From: Henckelia pumila
Lineage: Eukaryota > Streptophyta > Magnoliopsida > Lamiales > Gesneriaceae
NCBI RefSeq assembly: GCF_033568475.1
Contig: NC_133123.1
Span: 161,277,753-161,341,752, forward strand
Direction of reading: 5' to 3'
DNA: 64,000 nucleotides
Shown here: one piece after another, positions 1-11,990 of the stretch
Layout: each line of letters opens with the position of its first letter
Numbering within the stretch: position 1 is the stretch's first letter
The notes under the pieces: model-generated
Told to the model about the DNA's origin: nothing
The model's database searches: none
Seen by the model: only the letters and a program-made list of their open reading frames with translations
Made by a program: the position numbers and the translations under genes

Positions 1-325
1 CTATAGTCATATTTTCTTGTTGCAAGTTAACAAATTCTCCTGCTCTATCTTCTCTATAAGATCTCGGAAGAAATTATTGACAAAATTCAGTCTTAAATAC
101 ATGCCAAGAAATTACTATACCTCTGTTTTCCAGACATTTCTTCGTTGCAAACCACCAGCTTCTTGCTAAATCTTGCAGTTGGTATACAACAAGCTTGATT
201 CTTCCTTCATCAGAGTAGTCTAAAGATTCAAACAATTGATCAAGCTCTTCTAACCAACCTTCACAAGCACTGGTATCTTCTGTACCTTTCAAAGTTGGCG
301 GATTATACGTCTAAAATCGTTCATA
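1..325 (-). pseudogene. gag: gypsy gag (capsid) fragment
   Basis: Translation on the minus strand gives a recognisable Ty3/gypsy gag core: a WLEELDQLFESL helix, then IKLVVYQLQDLARSWW, and past one stop a FLPRSYREDRAGEF segment. These match the usual gag pattern of a Trp-Leu helix, an A..WW motif and F.P.S.R. Gag forms the cytoplasmic particle that packages element RNA. The frame has an in-frame TAA just after position 74 and another stop near 312, and no good ATG opens the segment, so I call it a pseudogene. It continues beyond position 1. Confidence 0.75.
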
Positions 326-795
326 TAGCACCTCCATCCGTGTGAGTGTAGCATCCATCGATTCTGATAGTTTACTACAATACTGATCTGTTCAGTCGAA
401 GGTACTGACTTTACTTGCGGAGTACTGTTCGATTCAATCTAGGGTGCTTACATCACCCTAATAACCTGATTTACTTCAAAAGAAAATTCATAAGCAACAC
501 AGAGATTATACTATTCAAATCGTTAGAAATACATATAATCTCATGTTTTGTCATATAACACATGCTTACATTTCTTCATGTTATTCAAAGAAACATATTT
601 ACAAGGAATTCAAAAATTCATGTGAATTCACATAATCAGGTAAACATGTAAGCATATAAGCATATAATTCCTTCAATCAGTAAATCATGTTCGCATACAT
701 TATCTCAAAGTAAGTAAAGCATAAATCAAGCAATACTAAAAATGCATGCGACTCGATCTACCCCGCTCAACTTCTATCTTATTCCAAGAACTTAC
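326..795 (-). other. gypsy 5' untranslated leader
   Basis: This is AT-rich sequence between the gag remnant and the primer-binding site. I see no ORF in it. Its place and length fit the untranslated leader of the gypsy element. Confidence 0.5.
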
Positions 796-807
796 GCTCT
801 GATACCA
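796..807 (-). other. primer-binding site (initiator Met-tRNA type)
   Basis: The minus strand reads TGGTATCAGAGC, complementary to the 3' end of plant initiator Met-tRNA, two bases after the LTR end. This is the usual plus-strand position for priming reverse transcription and it fixes the LTR boundary. Confidence 0.85.
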
Positions 808-809
808 CC

Positions 810-3800
810 TGTTGTGAGGACTCGGGCACTAATCTCTCAAATCAAAACGAAGTAATCCAAGATCAAATAATAAACAGTTAATCCAATACATGAATTAAGA
901 TCAAGCAATCAAAGGCCTGAAATTTTTTATTTTTTTTTAAAATAACAAGGCCTCGCTCGATCGGTAAAAGTTCACCGATCGAGCGAGCACAATTCAGCAA
1001 CTTTCTGCCCGAAGAAAACATGGCCTCGCTCGATCGGTTAAAGTTCACCGCTCGAGCGAGAATGCTCTGTGCAGAAACTAAAAATCTGCTGTTGTTGTCT
1101 AAACCTTTCCATGCCATCTCTAAACATCTAAACAAGATATATCCATGCTAACATGAGTCTCATACAAGCTACCATGATATACCAATGCCAATAAGAATCT
1201 TGAACATACTATAAGATCCAAGTATAGATTCCAAGATAACATGATGATTCTTCTTGGCACCTATCCAAAAAAATAAGATCAAATTCATACCATATTCCTT
1301 AAGATAATCTCAAAACTAGTGGTATATATATATACAAGAACATCAAGCCAATTCATAAGATGCTACAACAAGTAGAGTTCCAACTCTTCACATAAACAAT
1401 CTCAAGTTTACATGTAGAACCTACAAAAAGTAACTCAACTAGATTTCAAGGTAGCAATATCATATACTTCTAGAATAAAAGTTAGTCTCAAACTTTAATA
1501 CAAATATCAAAACATGAAAAGATATTAAAGTCTCAACCAATGTTTCAACATCAAAACATTGGAATCCAAATCTAACATGTTTGACAAAACATAAACTTTG
1601 TCTAACACCCGAGTCTCCACTCTATTCTCTCAATCTCTTGATTCCTTGCCAAGTCCGACTCGCTTACTCTTCAACCTGATGCAATGCACACATACAAGCA
1701 AAACAACAGTCGGATAACTCCGGTGAGAATAAATCTCAGTATGAAAGACATCTATATAAATCAAGTAGATATAACTTAAACAATTAATCTACTATTACAA
1801 TCATCCTTTATTGATACCCTTAACTGTCGAATATCATTCAAGGAAAATTCATTCAATAATATACAGACTCAAAGATCCGTCAAGGGTTCAAGAATTCCAG
1901 TCTCACAGAATCGATATTTTCAAAAATCATTTCGTTGGGATCCCGGGAATATAATAAGGCCACAAATCAAGCCTCCCACCTACACTCCCGCTCGAGGTGG
2001 TAACAATCGTGTATTCCCTGGACTATGAACACTATACAGAGAGTCGTGGCAAAAAGAAATCAAGTCAGATTTCAAGCATCTCATATACAAGTTCACCACG
2101 TCCTATATTTTTTTTTCGATTCTGTTTTCAAGGTTTCGAAAGAATTGTGGCTCAAGAGGTTTACTCTCAACTCTATAACCAATCTACCACAACTCAATAA
2201 TTCAAAGTAATCTATACTCATTAATTTCAAATAAGTATCAAGCATCAATCTCAATAAGAAAATCATGTTTGAATCAAACATCTCATATATCAATCAACTA
2301 AATCAATTAAGGCAAGTAATTCATATAGATCATATAAGATTAAGTAAAACAACTAATCATGCATGTATGTGATTTAATAAACTCGAAAACCACAATATTC
2401 TCGAGTTATTCTACCTGTCGAATTTAATGTCGAATCATACCTTGATCTTGATCTTTATTTCTCAACCTCTTGTAACTTCTGATCACACAACAAGCTTCTT
2501 CAAAATCTGCTCAAACCTTCTTGCTATTCCAAGAGCTAGTTGTGTTGAACTTGTTGCTCATTTCAAATCAATTCCGAACTCGTCGACTCGACTTCGATAC
2601 CTTCCAACTTAAATCTGAATTGAAGTGTTTACAAGTCACATATTAGCATTCAAATTTCATCTAATCTCACAAGTGTTTAAACACTTCAAAGCTTGCCAAT
2701 AAAACCAACATTCAAACCGGTATTGTATCGATTACAAATCGGCACCGAGAAGTTCTATCTACTAATTCTAACAACTTATACATCCTTCAAACATTGATAT
2801 CTACTTCATATCAATATCATTTCATCACTAAACATTCAAATCCAACACTTGCATTTTTCAAAAATTCACAAACAAAATCGACGGCGTAACGAATCGAATT
2901 CGTTAATTCCAAAAGCATAGACACCATCTTATCTATCAACTAGTCTTATTTTCATATTCAATTCCATCCATATCACACGAAACCAATAGTCTAAAAATTC
3001 CAAAGTTTCAGAAACTAATCGATAATTGAAAAACATGTCCAAACGACGATCTTTTTGCGAACCGTCTTAAATATATTATCGTCGTATATACTAGAACACG
3101 TTTATACAATCAAATCGTAATTCTACCAACATCTTAAAATTAAAACATGGTAGAATTTAGCCAAACTTACGTCAAAGTGTAGCACTCGAAGCCGTGATCG
3201 CAAATATACGATTAATTTGAAATTCTACCAACCGGATCAATTTCTATCAAATTGTGGAACTTAGGAATCGGCCATGGGGTTTTTGGAGCTGAGGTTTCTG
3301 ATTTCTCTCAATTCTTGTGATTGTAAAGTGGTGATACACGTTTGGAGTATATACACAAGCCACATGTAATCCCACTTGCAAGCCAATTAACAATTTGGTC
3401 CTTAAATTCTTGACTAATTGCAAAGTGATCCTTGGAACCTTCAATCATCTCTCTCTCGTTCTTGCTACTGGTGAAGGAAAATTATACACATTCAAAGTAT
3501 AATATAAATCTCTTGTTGACAAGTCAAATCTCATTTTTGCAGTTTAACCCCTGAAACTTTGATATTTACAGTTTAGTCCCTGTTCGAGTTTCTTCTTCAA
3601 ATTAAATTCTCTTTATATCCAAATTCATAATAAAAACATTCAATCTCATAAATATTCAATGAGAATATTTATTCTTTTAATTTAAGAATCCCAAAATTTA
3701 ATTCTCACATATCCGTAAATTATCAAATTAAATATTTTCGGCTCAGAAATTAAATCTCTAATTTCCATAAATTCCAAATTGAATATTTTTCAAATACGAA

Positions 3801-3850
3801 ATTTAAATATCTAATTTCGTAATTAATATTCATATTTTCATGGCCTTACA
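810..3850 (-). repeat. gypsy 5' LTR, about 3.04 kb
   Basis: On the given strand the segment starts TGTTGTGAGGAC at 810 and ends CCTTACA at 3850, so it has TG...CA ends in the element's orientation. The inner end is fixed by the primer-binding site. The outer end is inferred from the terminal CA, from the TGTAAGGCC start typical of plant gypsy LTRs, and from the resumption of a sequence that exists without the LTR at 16573. It contains two near-palindromes at 951-1062. A TATA-like stretch lies near 3345-3352 on the minus strand. The second LTR is not in view, so the outer end carries some doubt. Confidence 0.65.
951..1062. repeat. two near-palindromic GATCGAGCGAG hairpins
   Basis: Two copies about 70 bp apart (951-987 and 1022-1060) each have arms CTCGCTCGATCGG and its near-complement around a TAAAAGTTCA-type loop. 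They lie near the inner (U5-side) end of the gypsy LTR, so they could form an RNA hairpin. The second copy has one arm altered to CGCTCGAGCGAG. Confidence 0.6.
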
Positions 3851-4560
3851 CACACGAAAATTGGATCCCACCAGCCCTGCAAGGGTGGAGGCAGGCTAAA
3901 GCCCGGGTGACCCAAATTTTTTAAAAATTTTTTATATGGTCCAAATATTTTAAAAATAAATTTTAAGTGTTATTTTTGGCGCTAATGTTATATTAGCCCG
4001 AGTAGCCCAATTAAAAAAATGAAGTAGCCCACTTTTAGTTCTCAAAATTAGTAAAAAAAAAAAACAAACAAACAAACAAAAAATGGGTTTTCTTCAAATT
4101 TACTATTGTGTTAGTGTCATATTCTTCACTCTCCATCTTATAAAATTCTTTGAAATTATAATGCTCCCAATTTTATAAAGTATATATCGACCAGACAATT
4201 ATGAAATTTGTATATACGCTGAAAAACATTTAATTTTTTTGTAACTAATTTTGATGCAGTTTTTTTGGTTTTTTTTAATAAAAAAATTTTATTATTTTTT
4301 CTACAAAAATCGATGTTTTTAGCTCCATGATTTTTGGATTTCTCGTTAAAAAATTGTAGCCCGAGTTTTGCTGAATTCCTGGCTCCGCCATCAGCCCTCC
4401 CTTCGAAATAGATACTTTGCTACCCCATTGTTAAGAATAAGCGCGCCCTCAGCTGCCATACGCGTTTCCTAGAAGGACGGCGGGCGATGACAGCCTGGTC
4501 GTGGCTTCCGACGGGCATAATATAACCTAGAAAATTCGTCGGCATATCTAGTATTATGTG
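3851..4560. repeat. duplicated sequence, copy 1, interrupted by a miniature element
   Basis: The pieces 3851-3878 and 4392-4560 together match 16573-16780. Shared landmarks include ATTGGATCCCACCAGCC, TTCGAAATAGATACTTTGCT, CTAGAAGGACGGCG, GTCGTGGCTTCCGACGGGC and TCTAGTATTATGTGA. The sequence is much more GC-rich than its surroundings. Copy 1 is abutted by the gypsy LTR and split by the element at 3879-4391. I do not recognise its origin; neither strand has a convincing ORF. Confidence 0.75.
3879..4391. mobile_element. hAT-like miniature transposon (MITE), 513 bp
   Basis: The insert is flanked by CAGCCCT at 3872-3878 and 4392-4398. Its ends are imperfect inverted repeats: left GGTGGAGGCAGGC...CCCGGGTGACCC, right (reversed) GGCGGAGCCAGG...CTCGGGCTACA. 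The GGCGGAGCCAGG-type end and the ~8-bp duplication are typical of plant hAT non-autonomous elements. The related sequence at 16573-16780 has the same site without the insert. There is no transposase. Confidence 0.75.
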
Positions 4561-5104
4561 ACATATTTTTCATTAAATTTAAAACTAAAGGGAATTGATT
4601 ATTATTGAACAGAAGATTAATTTGTTAACTTTTAAATCTTTATAAAAAAAATTTACTATATTTTTTACATAAAATAAATGTTAATCATCTGAAAAATGGT
4701 ATTACAATAAACTATTTCTTAGTACGATCTTGATTTCGTTTCTTGCAAATTTAGGAGTGAAATTACAATGCAGCTCTTTGACAAAGTGAAATCTAGTCGA
4801 AATAATTTTGTTTTTTTAAAAATAAAAGATTCTATAATTTGTGAGGAAATATTTTAGCATACATGTATAAAATAATACCTAAAAATATAGTGATTTAAAT
4901 TTTGTTCCCATGCATGCCAATCGTCACATAATTCCACTTATGAATTTGAACTTATAATAGTCTATTTTAGTTTTATAGATTACTTCGATTTGGGTGACGG
5001 TGCAATTTAGCTTGGCAAAAATTTGCCACGGTTGACTTTACCTGTGGCAACTTGCAACGGTTAATGTAAACCGTGGCAAATGTTATGCCACAGTTTGTTC
5101 TAAC
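4561..5104. other. AT-rich spacer ending in GCCACGG motifs
   Basis: I see no gene here. The last ~90 bp (5015-5104) contain TTGCCACGGTT and AACCGTGGCAA in both orientations. The same motif family recurs in the tandem array after 6037, so this is probably the left flank of one repeat-rich element that was split by the MITE at 5105. Confidence 0.5.
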
Positions 5105-6028
5105 TAGGGGTGTTCAAGGTTTAGATAACTGCTCGATCCGAACCGAAATCAAAAATTCGGTTTTCGCATTTTCGAATTTTCGGTTTGGTTCGGTTTTTTC
5201 TACGGTTAACCGAACCAAACCGAACCAAAAAATCGTTTTTTTTTTTTGCTTTTTTTTTTTTGTATTTGAATTTGAATTTCTTTCCAATCAATTAATATGT
5301 ATATTTCTTCCTTGGACCGATGAATGCTTTTCATTTGGATTAGTGTTGCCTCTGACACTTGTTTCGAATAAATTTAATATATCGTGTATATTCTGTCCAA
5401 GGTTTCTGTGGTTAACTAGAAAAAAAAAAGTAGTGTAAAAAATCATTTTTTTCTATTATTTTTTTATTATATCTAAGTCAAATAATAGCTGAAACAAACA
5501 TTGTAATTCAATGCATAAAAAATCGTTTTTTTTATTATTTTTTTACCACTGCATATAAATAATTAAAAATTAATGAAGTTATTATTATATTATATATACA
5601 CATATTTGCATTATATATTAAATTATTTTTTATAAATTCATAATTTATTATTATTTAAATTAAAAACATTAGCAATTTTTTTGTTCTCAGAATCTCAAAC
5701 CAGTTATTTTCAAATATGTTTTTCGAAGCATTAAATCACAAATATTTGATTTAACCCTTAATTTTTTTCCAAAAATTATTCGAATAACTAAAAATATTAA
5801 GTTTTTTTAATTTTTTTTTTCAAAAAAATCGATTTTTAGAGGAAAAAAAAAGTTTCAATTTTTTTTAAAAAAAAAACCGGTTAACCGAAAAATCGAACCG
5901 AAAAACCGAAATAATTTTGGTTAAAAACCGAACCGAACCGCTCAATTTGGATCGATTTTCGGTTTGACTTTTCGGATAACCGAAATTTCGGTTCGGTTCG
6001 GTCAAAACCGCCCGAATAAACATCTCTA
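5105..6028. mobile_element. hAT-like MITE with TAGGGGTGTTCA ends, 924 bp
   Basis: The left end is TAGGGGTGTTCAAGG and the right end, reversed, is TAGAGATGTTTATTCGG. The flanks GTTCTAAC (5097-5104) and ATTCTAAT (6029-6036) form an imperfect 8-bp target duplication. Inside are CGGTTCGGTT-type stretches in both orientations next to each end (about 5150-5230 and 5875-6005), and the middle is very AT-rich. This arrangement is common in plant hAT MITEs. It has no transposase; the ORF that can be read across 5073-5438 spans the insertion junction and is not a gene. Confidence 0.75.
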
Positions 6029-6036
6029 ATTCTAAT

Positions 6037-9000
6037 CGTGGCAACTTGCCATGATTTACATTAATTCCGTGTCAATTTGTGACGGTTCAAGCAAAACGTT
6101 GCAATATATTTGCTACGGTTTAAGTTCAACCGTGGAAAATTTTATATATCCAACTGTCTTGGAATACACTAAACTTCCAGTGCACGCATTCGAATTCTCA
6201 AGTTAATCTTCAACTGTGAAAAATTTAATTAATAAATAAAATTATAATTTGCACAAAAATATTTACATAGTCCAAGCAACATATGCATTGTATCAATAAT
6301 TAAATAAGTTGTGAATTTGAATTTTACGTTATCTGAGATTGTGAAATTTGTCCTACATCTGTTTTGTATAGTACCGTATTTTGTGTACATAATATAAATA
6401 AATCACGAATAATTATAATTTAATAAAAAATTAATTAAATTTGCAACGGTTGAGCTTAAACAGTCGAATATTGCCATGGTTAAACGTCAATCGTGACAAA
6501 TTTAATTAATTAATTATAATTTTCACAATATTCTTTACATAGTCCATGCAACATATGCATTGTACCAATAATTAAATAATTTGTAACTTTGAATTATACA
6601 TTAAATAAAATTGTGAAATTTGTCTTATATCTGTCGTGTAAAGTACCATATCTTGTGTACATAATAAAAATAAATTGAAAATAATTATAATTTAATTAAA
6701 GTATTAATTATATTTACCACGGTTGCGCTTAAACCGGGGCAATATTGCCACGGTTAAGCGTCAACTGTGATAAATTTAATTAATTGATTGATTAAATTAT
6801 AACATGCACAAAATTCTTTTCATATTTCATGTAGCATATGCATTGTATCAATAATTAAATAAGTTCTAACTTATGTTAAATGATATTGTGAAATTATAAT
6901 TTAATTAGTTAATTAAATTATAATTTCACAATATCATTTAACATAGTCCAGACAACGTATGCATTGTACCAATAATTAAATAAGTTGTGACTTTGAGTTA
7001 TACGTTAACTGAGATTGTGAAATTTGTCCTACATCTGTCATGTAAAATATCGTATTTTGTGTACATATTATAAATAATTCACAAATAATTTTAATTTAAT
7101 TAAAAAATCTATTTAATTTGCCACGGTCGAGCTTAAACCGTCGCAATATTGCCACGGTCAAGCGTCAACCGTGGCAAATTTAATTAATTAATTAATTAAA
7201 TTATAATTTGCACAAATTTCTTTACATAGTCCAGACAACGTATGCATTGTACCAATAATTAAATAAGTTGTGACTTTGAATTATACTTTAATCGAGATTG
7301 TGAAATTTGTCCTATATCTGTCATGTACAGTACCGTATCTTGTGTACATAATATAAATAAATCACAAATAATTATACATTTAATTAAAAAATTAATTAAA
7401 TTTACCACGGTTGAGCTTAAACCATCGCAATATTGCCACAGTTAAGCGTCAACCAGGGAAAATTCAATTAATTAATTAATTAAATTATAATTTGCGCAAA
7501 ATTCTTTACATAGTTGGTTGCGCTTAGTCATGTCGTGCCCAAATTACACGAATCAAATCAGATAAATAAATTATGTAGCAGTGAAAGTAGGGATCGTTCC
7601 CACGAGAAAAGTGAAATTTAAGTGTGTTCTTAAAAATACTAAAAATAAATAAAAGGGTTTTTGGATTTGAAAAACTACTAAGCAAGAATTAAAATAAGAA
7701 AGATCAATAAACTAACGAGACTTGGTATCGGTCGACTACACCCTTGAAATTATTCATTCGATCATCAATTCCCTAAAAATAATTAATTCATATTGAATAT
7801 TCATCATTGAAAATTAAATTCATGTTTTACCTTAATCTTAGTTAATTAGACATCAGCGTTCTAGATTAACCCTTACCTATAAATCAATCCGAATACCAGC
7901 GATCTAGATTTAAATTTAAGGTAGCATTCAAATGAGTAAAACTGATGAATCTAGACAAAACAAATACCAGCGATTGTATTTAATCTAGTCAATTGTTGTT
8001 CCTACGATTTAACAAATTCACCAGCGGAAAATATTAATCATAGTTGCTTCAAAAATCAGATAATTCAAACAGTTACGGATTTGAATTCTAATTTAGCAAT
8101 AGATTGTATAGCAAAATTCTAAGGTGATCAATCCTAAAATCTCACATACAAGCATGACAATCAATCCAAAACAACTCTTGATATGCAATTTGGAATTAAA
8201 CAATTAAAAATTTGAATCTCATGAATAAACAAAATCAAGGGTTTGTCTTCCTCAATCAAGTACTAAAACTTAGCCACAAATATTCATGAATTCTATAGAA
8301 AATTTCACGAAATAAAATTAAATCTAAGAAAAGAGAGAAGAAACCTAGCCGCCAATGTGTTTCTCACGTTCCAAGCCGTCTAAGTTTGATCCAAAATCCC
8401 CCTAATTTTCGAGTTATAGGAGTATTTAAAGACTAGAGTCCTAATGAAATAAGTTTCCTAATTTAAAAGGATTTCTCGGAAAAGTCCGTCGCGATCGAGC
8501 ACGCGAGTTCAGCGGATCGAGCGCCCCAAATTATGTCAAATTTCTGTCCAGCTTTTCTTTCTGCGCCTGCTCGATCTATTGAATTGGACGGATCGAGCGC
8601 GCAGCTTTTTTTCCAGCGAGTAGCGATTTTGAAATATTCATATCTGGAGATCTAGCCGTCGGATTGAGCTAAAATTTGGGCAGCTGCTTCAAAACTTCTT
8701 GACTTTATTCTGAACGGTGGAGATCGGATTTGGATTTCTCTAAAATTAAAAATGATTTTCTGACCATTGCTGCTCCGTAATTCTTCTCTTATCTTGGCTC
8801 TTTCCTTCCATCTTTAGCTCCATTTATTCTCTTTTCCTATATCAAATCACATACAATGATTAGAAACTATAACATAAATTTAGCCAATCAAAATACATCT
8901 AATCATCACAAATTAACTTAATTAAACATAGGAAAATACCATCACATCAATAGTTCAGGAAACATATGCATTGTACCAATAATTAAATAAGTTCTAACTC

Positions 9001-9740
9001 TGAATTATATGTTAACTGATATTGTGAAATTTGTCGTACATATGTCATGTAAAGTAATGTATCTTGTGTACATAATATAAATAAATCACAAATAGTTATA
9101 ATTTATTTAAAAAATTTATTAAATTTGCCGTTGAGCTTAAACCGTCGCAATATTGCCACAATTAAGCGTCAACCGTGGCAAATTTAATTAATCAATTAAT
9201 TAATGAAATTATAATTTGCACAAAATTTTTTACATAGTCCAGGTAACATATGCATTGTACCAATAATAAATAAGTTATAACTTTGAATTATACGTTAACT
9301 GATATTGTGAAATTTGTCCTACATCTGTCATGTAAAGTACCGTATCTTGTGTACATAATATAATTAAATCACAAATAATTATAATTTAATTAATTACATC
9401 TTCCACGATTGAGCTTAAACCGTCGCAATATTGCCACGGTTAAGCGTCAACCGTGGAAAATTTAATTAACTAATTAATTAATTAAATTAAATTATAATTT
9501 GCACAAAATTTTTTACATAGTCCAGACAACATATGGACTATACCAATAATCAAATAAGCTGTAACTTTGAATTATACGTTAACCGAGATTGTGAAATTTG
9601 TCCTACATTTATCTTGTAAAGTACTGTATTTTGTGTACATAATATAAATAAATCACAAATAATTATAATTTAATAAAAACATTAATTAAATTTGCCATGG
9701 TTGAGCTTAAACCGTCCCAATATTGCCTCGATTTTAAACA
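6037..9740. repeat. tandem array of ~283-bp repeats
   Basis: The landmark GCATTGTA followed by CAATAATTAAATAA (diverged in the last copy) recurs at about 6285, 6557, 6840, 6961, 7244, 8968, 9252 and 9535. After removing the solo LTR at 7515-8949 and its duplicated ATAGT, the spacing is 272, 283, 121, 283, 284, 284 and 283 bp, so there are about eight units, one shortened. Each full unit has TTGCCACGGTTGAGCTTAAA...GTCGCAA followed by TTGCCACGGTTAAGCGTCAA...GTGGCAA, then an AT-rich stretch and CTACATCTGTCATGTA. The paired GCCACGG/CCGTGGC motifs resemble subterminal repeats of CACTA-type DNA transposons, but I cannot find CACTA ends. Confidence 0.8.
7515..8949 (-). repeat. solo LTR, 1435 bp, gypsy (Athila/Tat-like)
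   Basis: The segment begins TGGTTGCGC, ends ACATCA and is flanked on both sides by ATAGT (7510-7514 and 8950-8954). It interrupts one unit of the 283-bp array, which resumes afterwards. No internal retrotransposon sequence is present, so it is a solo LTR left by recombination. On the minus strand the 3' part reads GTGGGAACGATCCCTACTTT, a sequence I associate with the U5 side of plant Athila/Tat gypsy LTRs, and the 5' part starts TGATGTGATGGTATTTTCC. It also carries GATCGAGCG motifs near 8490-8605. Confidence 0.75.
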
Positions 9741-11990
9741 AATGATGGGAATTTTCTCCATTACTGAGTGACACTCATATCACTCACCCGTCCGAATCAT
9801 TCATCTCAAATAAGAACGAAGAAAAACTCGAGGATGATGAGCAAAACCAGTTCTGACCTTTTGGGTTGGCCGTGAAGGAGACCAGCAAACTGTTGATTGC
9901 TTAGTTTGTGTTTATATTTAGTTGTGTTAAGCAGCTGCGTATTTATTTAGTCATTTTCAGTTAGCGATTGTAAAGACAACTTAATTTTGAATTTATGAAA
10001 GACTATGTAATTTCAATTTCATGAATAAGTAGGCTGATAATTTCGAAATTTTGTATTCCAAAAGTTGTTATTTAATGTAAAAACATTAATGACACCGATG
10101 TCACTAGATCCAATTTTAGAGTGTGACAAAAACACTTAAAGAAAGAAATATGCATGATCCTTACTAAGTGGAAATCTCAATTTTTACACGATAGTCATAT
10201 AATATAAAATAAAGCCAAAATGTTATCACAATAAATAAAAATCATTGACAGAACCACCAAATTACTTGCATTCTGGCGAACATCAGACTGAACTAGTCAG
10301 CAAACACAACTATGATCAAAAGTTACACCATTCAATATTATTCCAATTTCACCGCTTAAACTTTCTCCACCTAAAAAAATTAGAAGTACAATTATGGGAA
10401 ATCAAAGAACTTGAGTGGATTAACACAAAATACAAAATCTGGGTCCAGCGGATTTAGGGGAGTTTCACGAGTGGCTGCCATGGCCATTTACCGTCGGCCC
10501 TTAGATGAACGTTGACGAATTTAATTGTGGGAGAACTAGTGTTTTTAGATAACAAACAAATAAGTAAAATGGTCTTTTTAAAAAACAAATAAACAAACTA
10601 ACAAACAAATCTTCATACGGGAAATTGCTTTTAATCCCCATTATATATCAAACTTCAATCCTTGTCCAGTCTCCATGTCAGATAAACTCTCTTACAACTT
10701 CCTGACACACACAAAGTATTTGTTTTAGCTCCCTATTATATTATTTTATTCATTTTTATTGTTTTTTTGTGTCTCATGACTCATGTAGTTATTATATTAA
10801 TTTTTCCAGTTTCCAATGCCTTCAATTATTTTTATATTATTTCACTTTTTTCATTTACTTGTGTTTGTGGCTATATCAACCAATGGTGGAATTGTATGGA
10901 CCGGTTTTTTTATCATTAATAAATCCATTGTCAACCATTTTTTCCATTTTTTATCATTAATAAATCCACCATTTTTTCATATGTAATGAGATTCTTGGTT
11001 GTGTAATACTATATGATAAGAACTTGCTTATTTATTAATTATTCGTTTGTCGCAGTGGAATTTTACTTGATATCATTTAATAGTATTTTAAGTTCATAAA
11101 TTATTTTTTAGTTCTTTGTTTTCATATGTGTATCTCCAATTTTTATGTTGTTGTTCTTGAATTTGTAATGTGGTTTCTATTTTTATTGTTGGCCGCTTTA
11201 GTGGAATAATTATTTATTTTAAATGCTTAAATGATTATGGTAAATCCGTTTTTGCCCAAAATTTATTTTATTTCTTGAAATTTTTCGAAAACTACTTGTT
11301 AATGTGTTTTGTGGTTGCATTGGAATGTTTAGCTCGTGACACAGATAAAATGTGGAGATAAAAGACAGTGAAGATGGAGACTTGTCGAGCTCGTGTTGTT
11401 GCGCGTATACTATCTGATAAACGTGGATTGCTTAAAAACAAATTTGAATGATTTTTATTATGTGGCTATTCTTTTGGAGTTGATGTAAGTGCAATAATAC
11501 TTAATTAGTATGAAGAAATTTTGTAAACTAAAGGTGGTTTAATATTTTTTTAAGCTTCGGTGAAATTAATTTGTATGTATATTTTATATTTTTGGTACAA
11601 AAAAATTAAGATCATAGTACATATTTTGTATAATTTAGCATAATTATTCGTCTTTTTGGGTTGATAAATATGTATTACTAAGATTGAACATGACAACAAA
11701 ATACAGTTTATGATCGTGTATATATATATATATATATATATATTCGCATTCGATTGGTTTTATCATTTATGTATGGTCCTTGAAAACGAAGAATATGTGA
11801 AAGATGTCAAGTCTTGTACATATATCGGATTTGGTTTGGTAATAACAGTTAAGTATCGCAAGATATATATTGACATAAATTGATTTCAAATTAATATCGA
11901 ATGGTTAATATTTTGGAATAATTTCGACTTACTAATTAAGGTCAACACATAAACAATAAGAGTACACATGCGACTTAATTGATTGTAAAG
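9741..11990. other. AT-rich intergenic DNA, no gene seen
   Basis: I find no supported gene. Short repeats include a ~45-bp direct repeat with TATCATTAATAAATCCA at about 10910 and 10953, and a TA microsatellite at 11718-11742. A short frame at 11374-11451 (METCRARVVARILSDKRG...) looks coding-like but has no clear splice partners. Confidence 0.5.

Larger units (their letters stand above)
1..3850 (-). mobile_element. Ty3/gypsy LTR retrotransposon, 5' part, cut by window edge
   Basis: The element reads right to left: a long LTR (810-3850), a primer-binding site (796-807), an untranslated leader (about 326-795) and the start of gag (1 to about 325). The rest, including pol and the other LTR, lies outside the window. 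The LTR begins TGTAAGGCC on the minus strand, ends CA next to the primer site, and is about 3.0 kb. This size and the gag type suggest a Tekay/Del-like chromovirus, which is an inference because no pol is visible. The gag has in-frame stops, so this copy is not coding-competent. The bases just outside the LTR (CACAC at 3851-3855) would be the target duplication, but its partner is off-window. Confidence 0.75.

Noticed and set aside
796-807. tRNA-like matches at the four primer sites
   Set aside because: Only the 11-16 bases complementary to the tRNA 3' end are present; no cloverleaf surrounds them, so they are primer-binding sites and not tRNA genes.
5073-5438. A 121-codon plus-strand ORF
   Set aside because: It crosses the insertion junction of the hAT-like MITE at 5105 and consists of CGGTTCGG and poly-T translation.
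5015-9740. A complete CACTA transposon around the 283-bp array
   Set aside because: The motifs resemble CACTA subterminal repeats, but I found no CACTA/TAGTG ends or 3-bp duplication.
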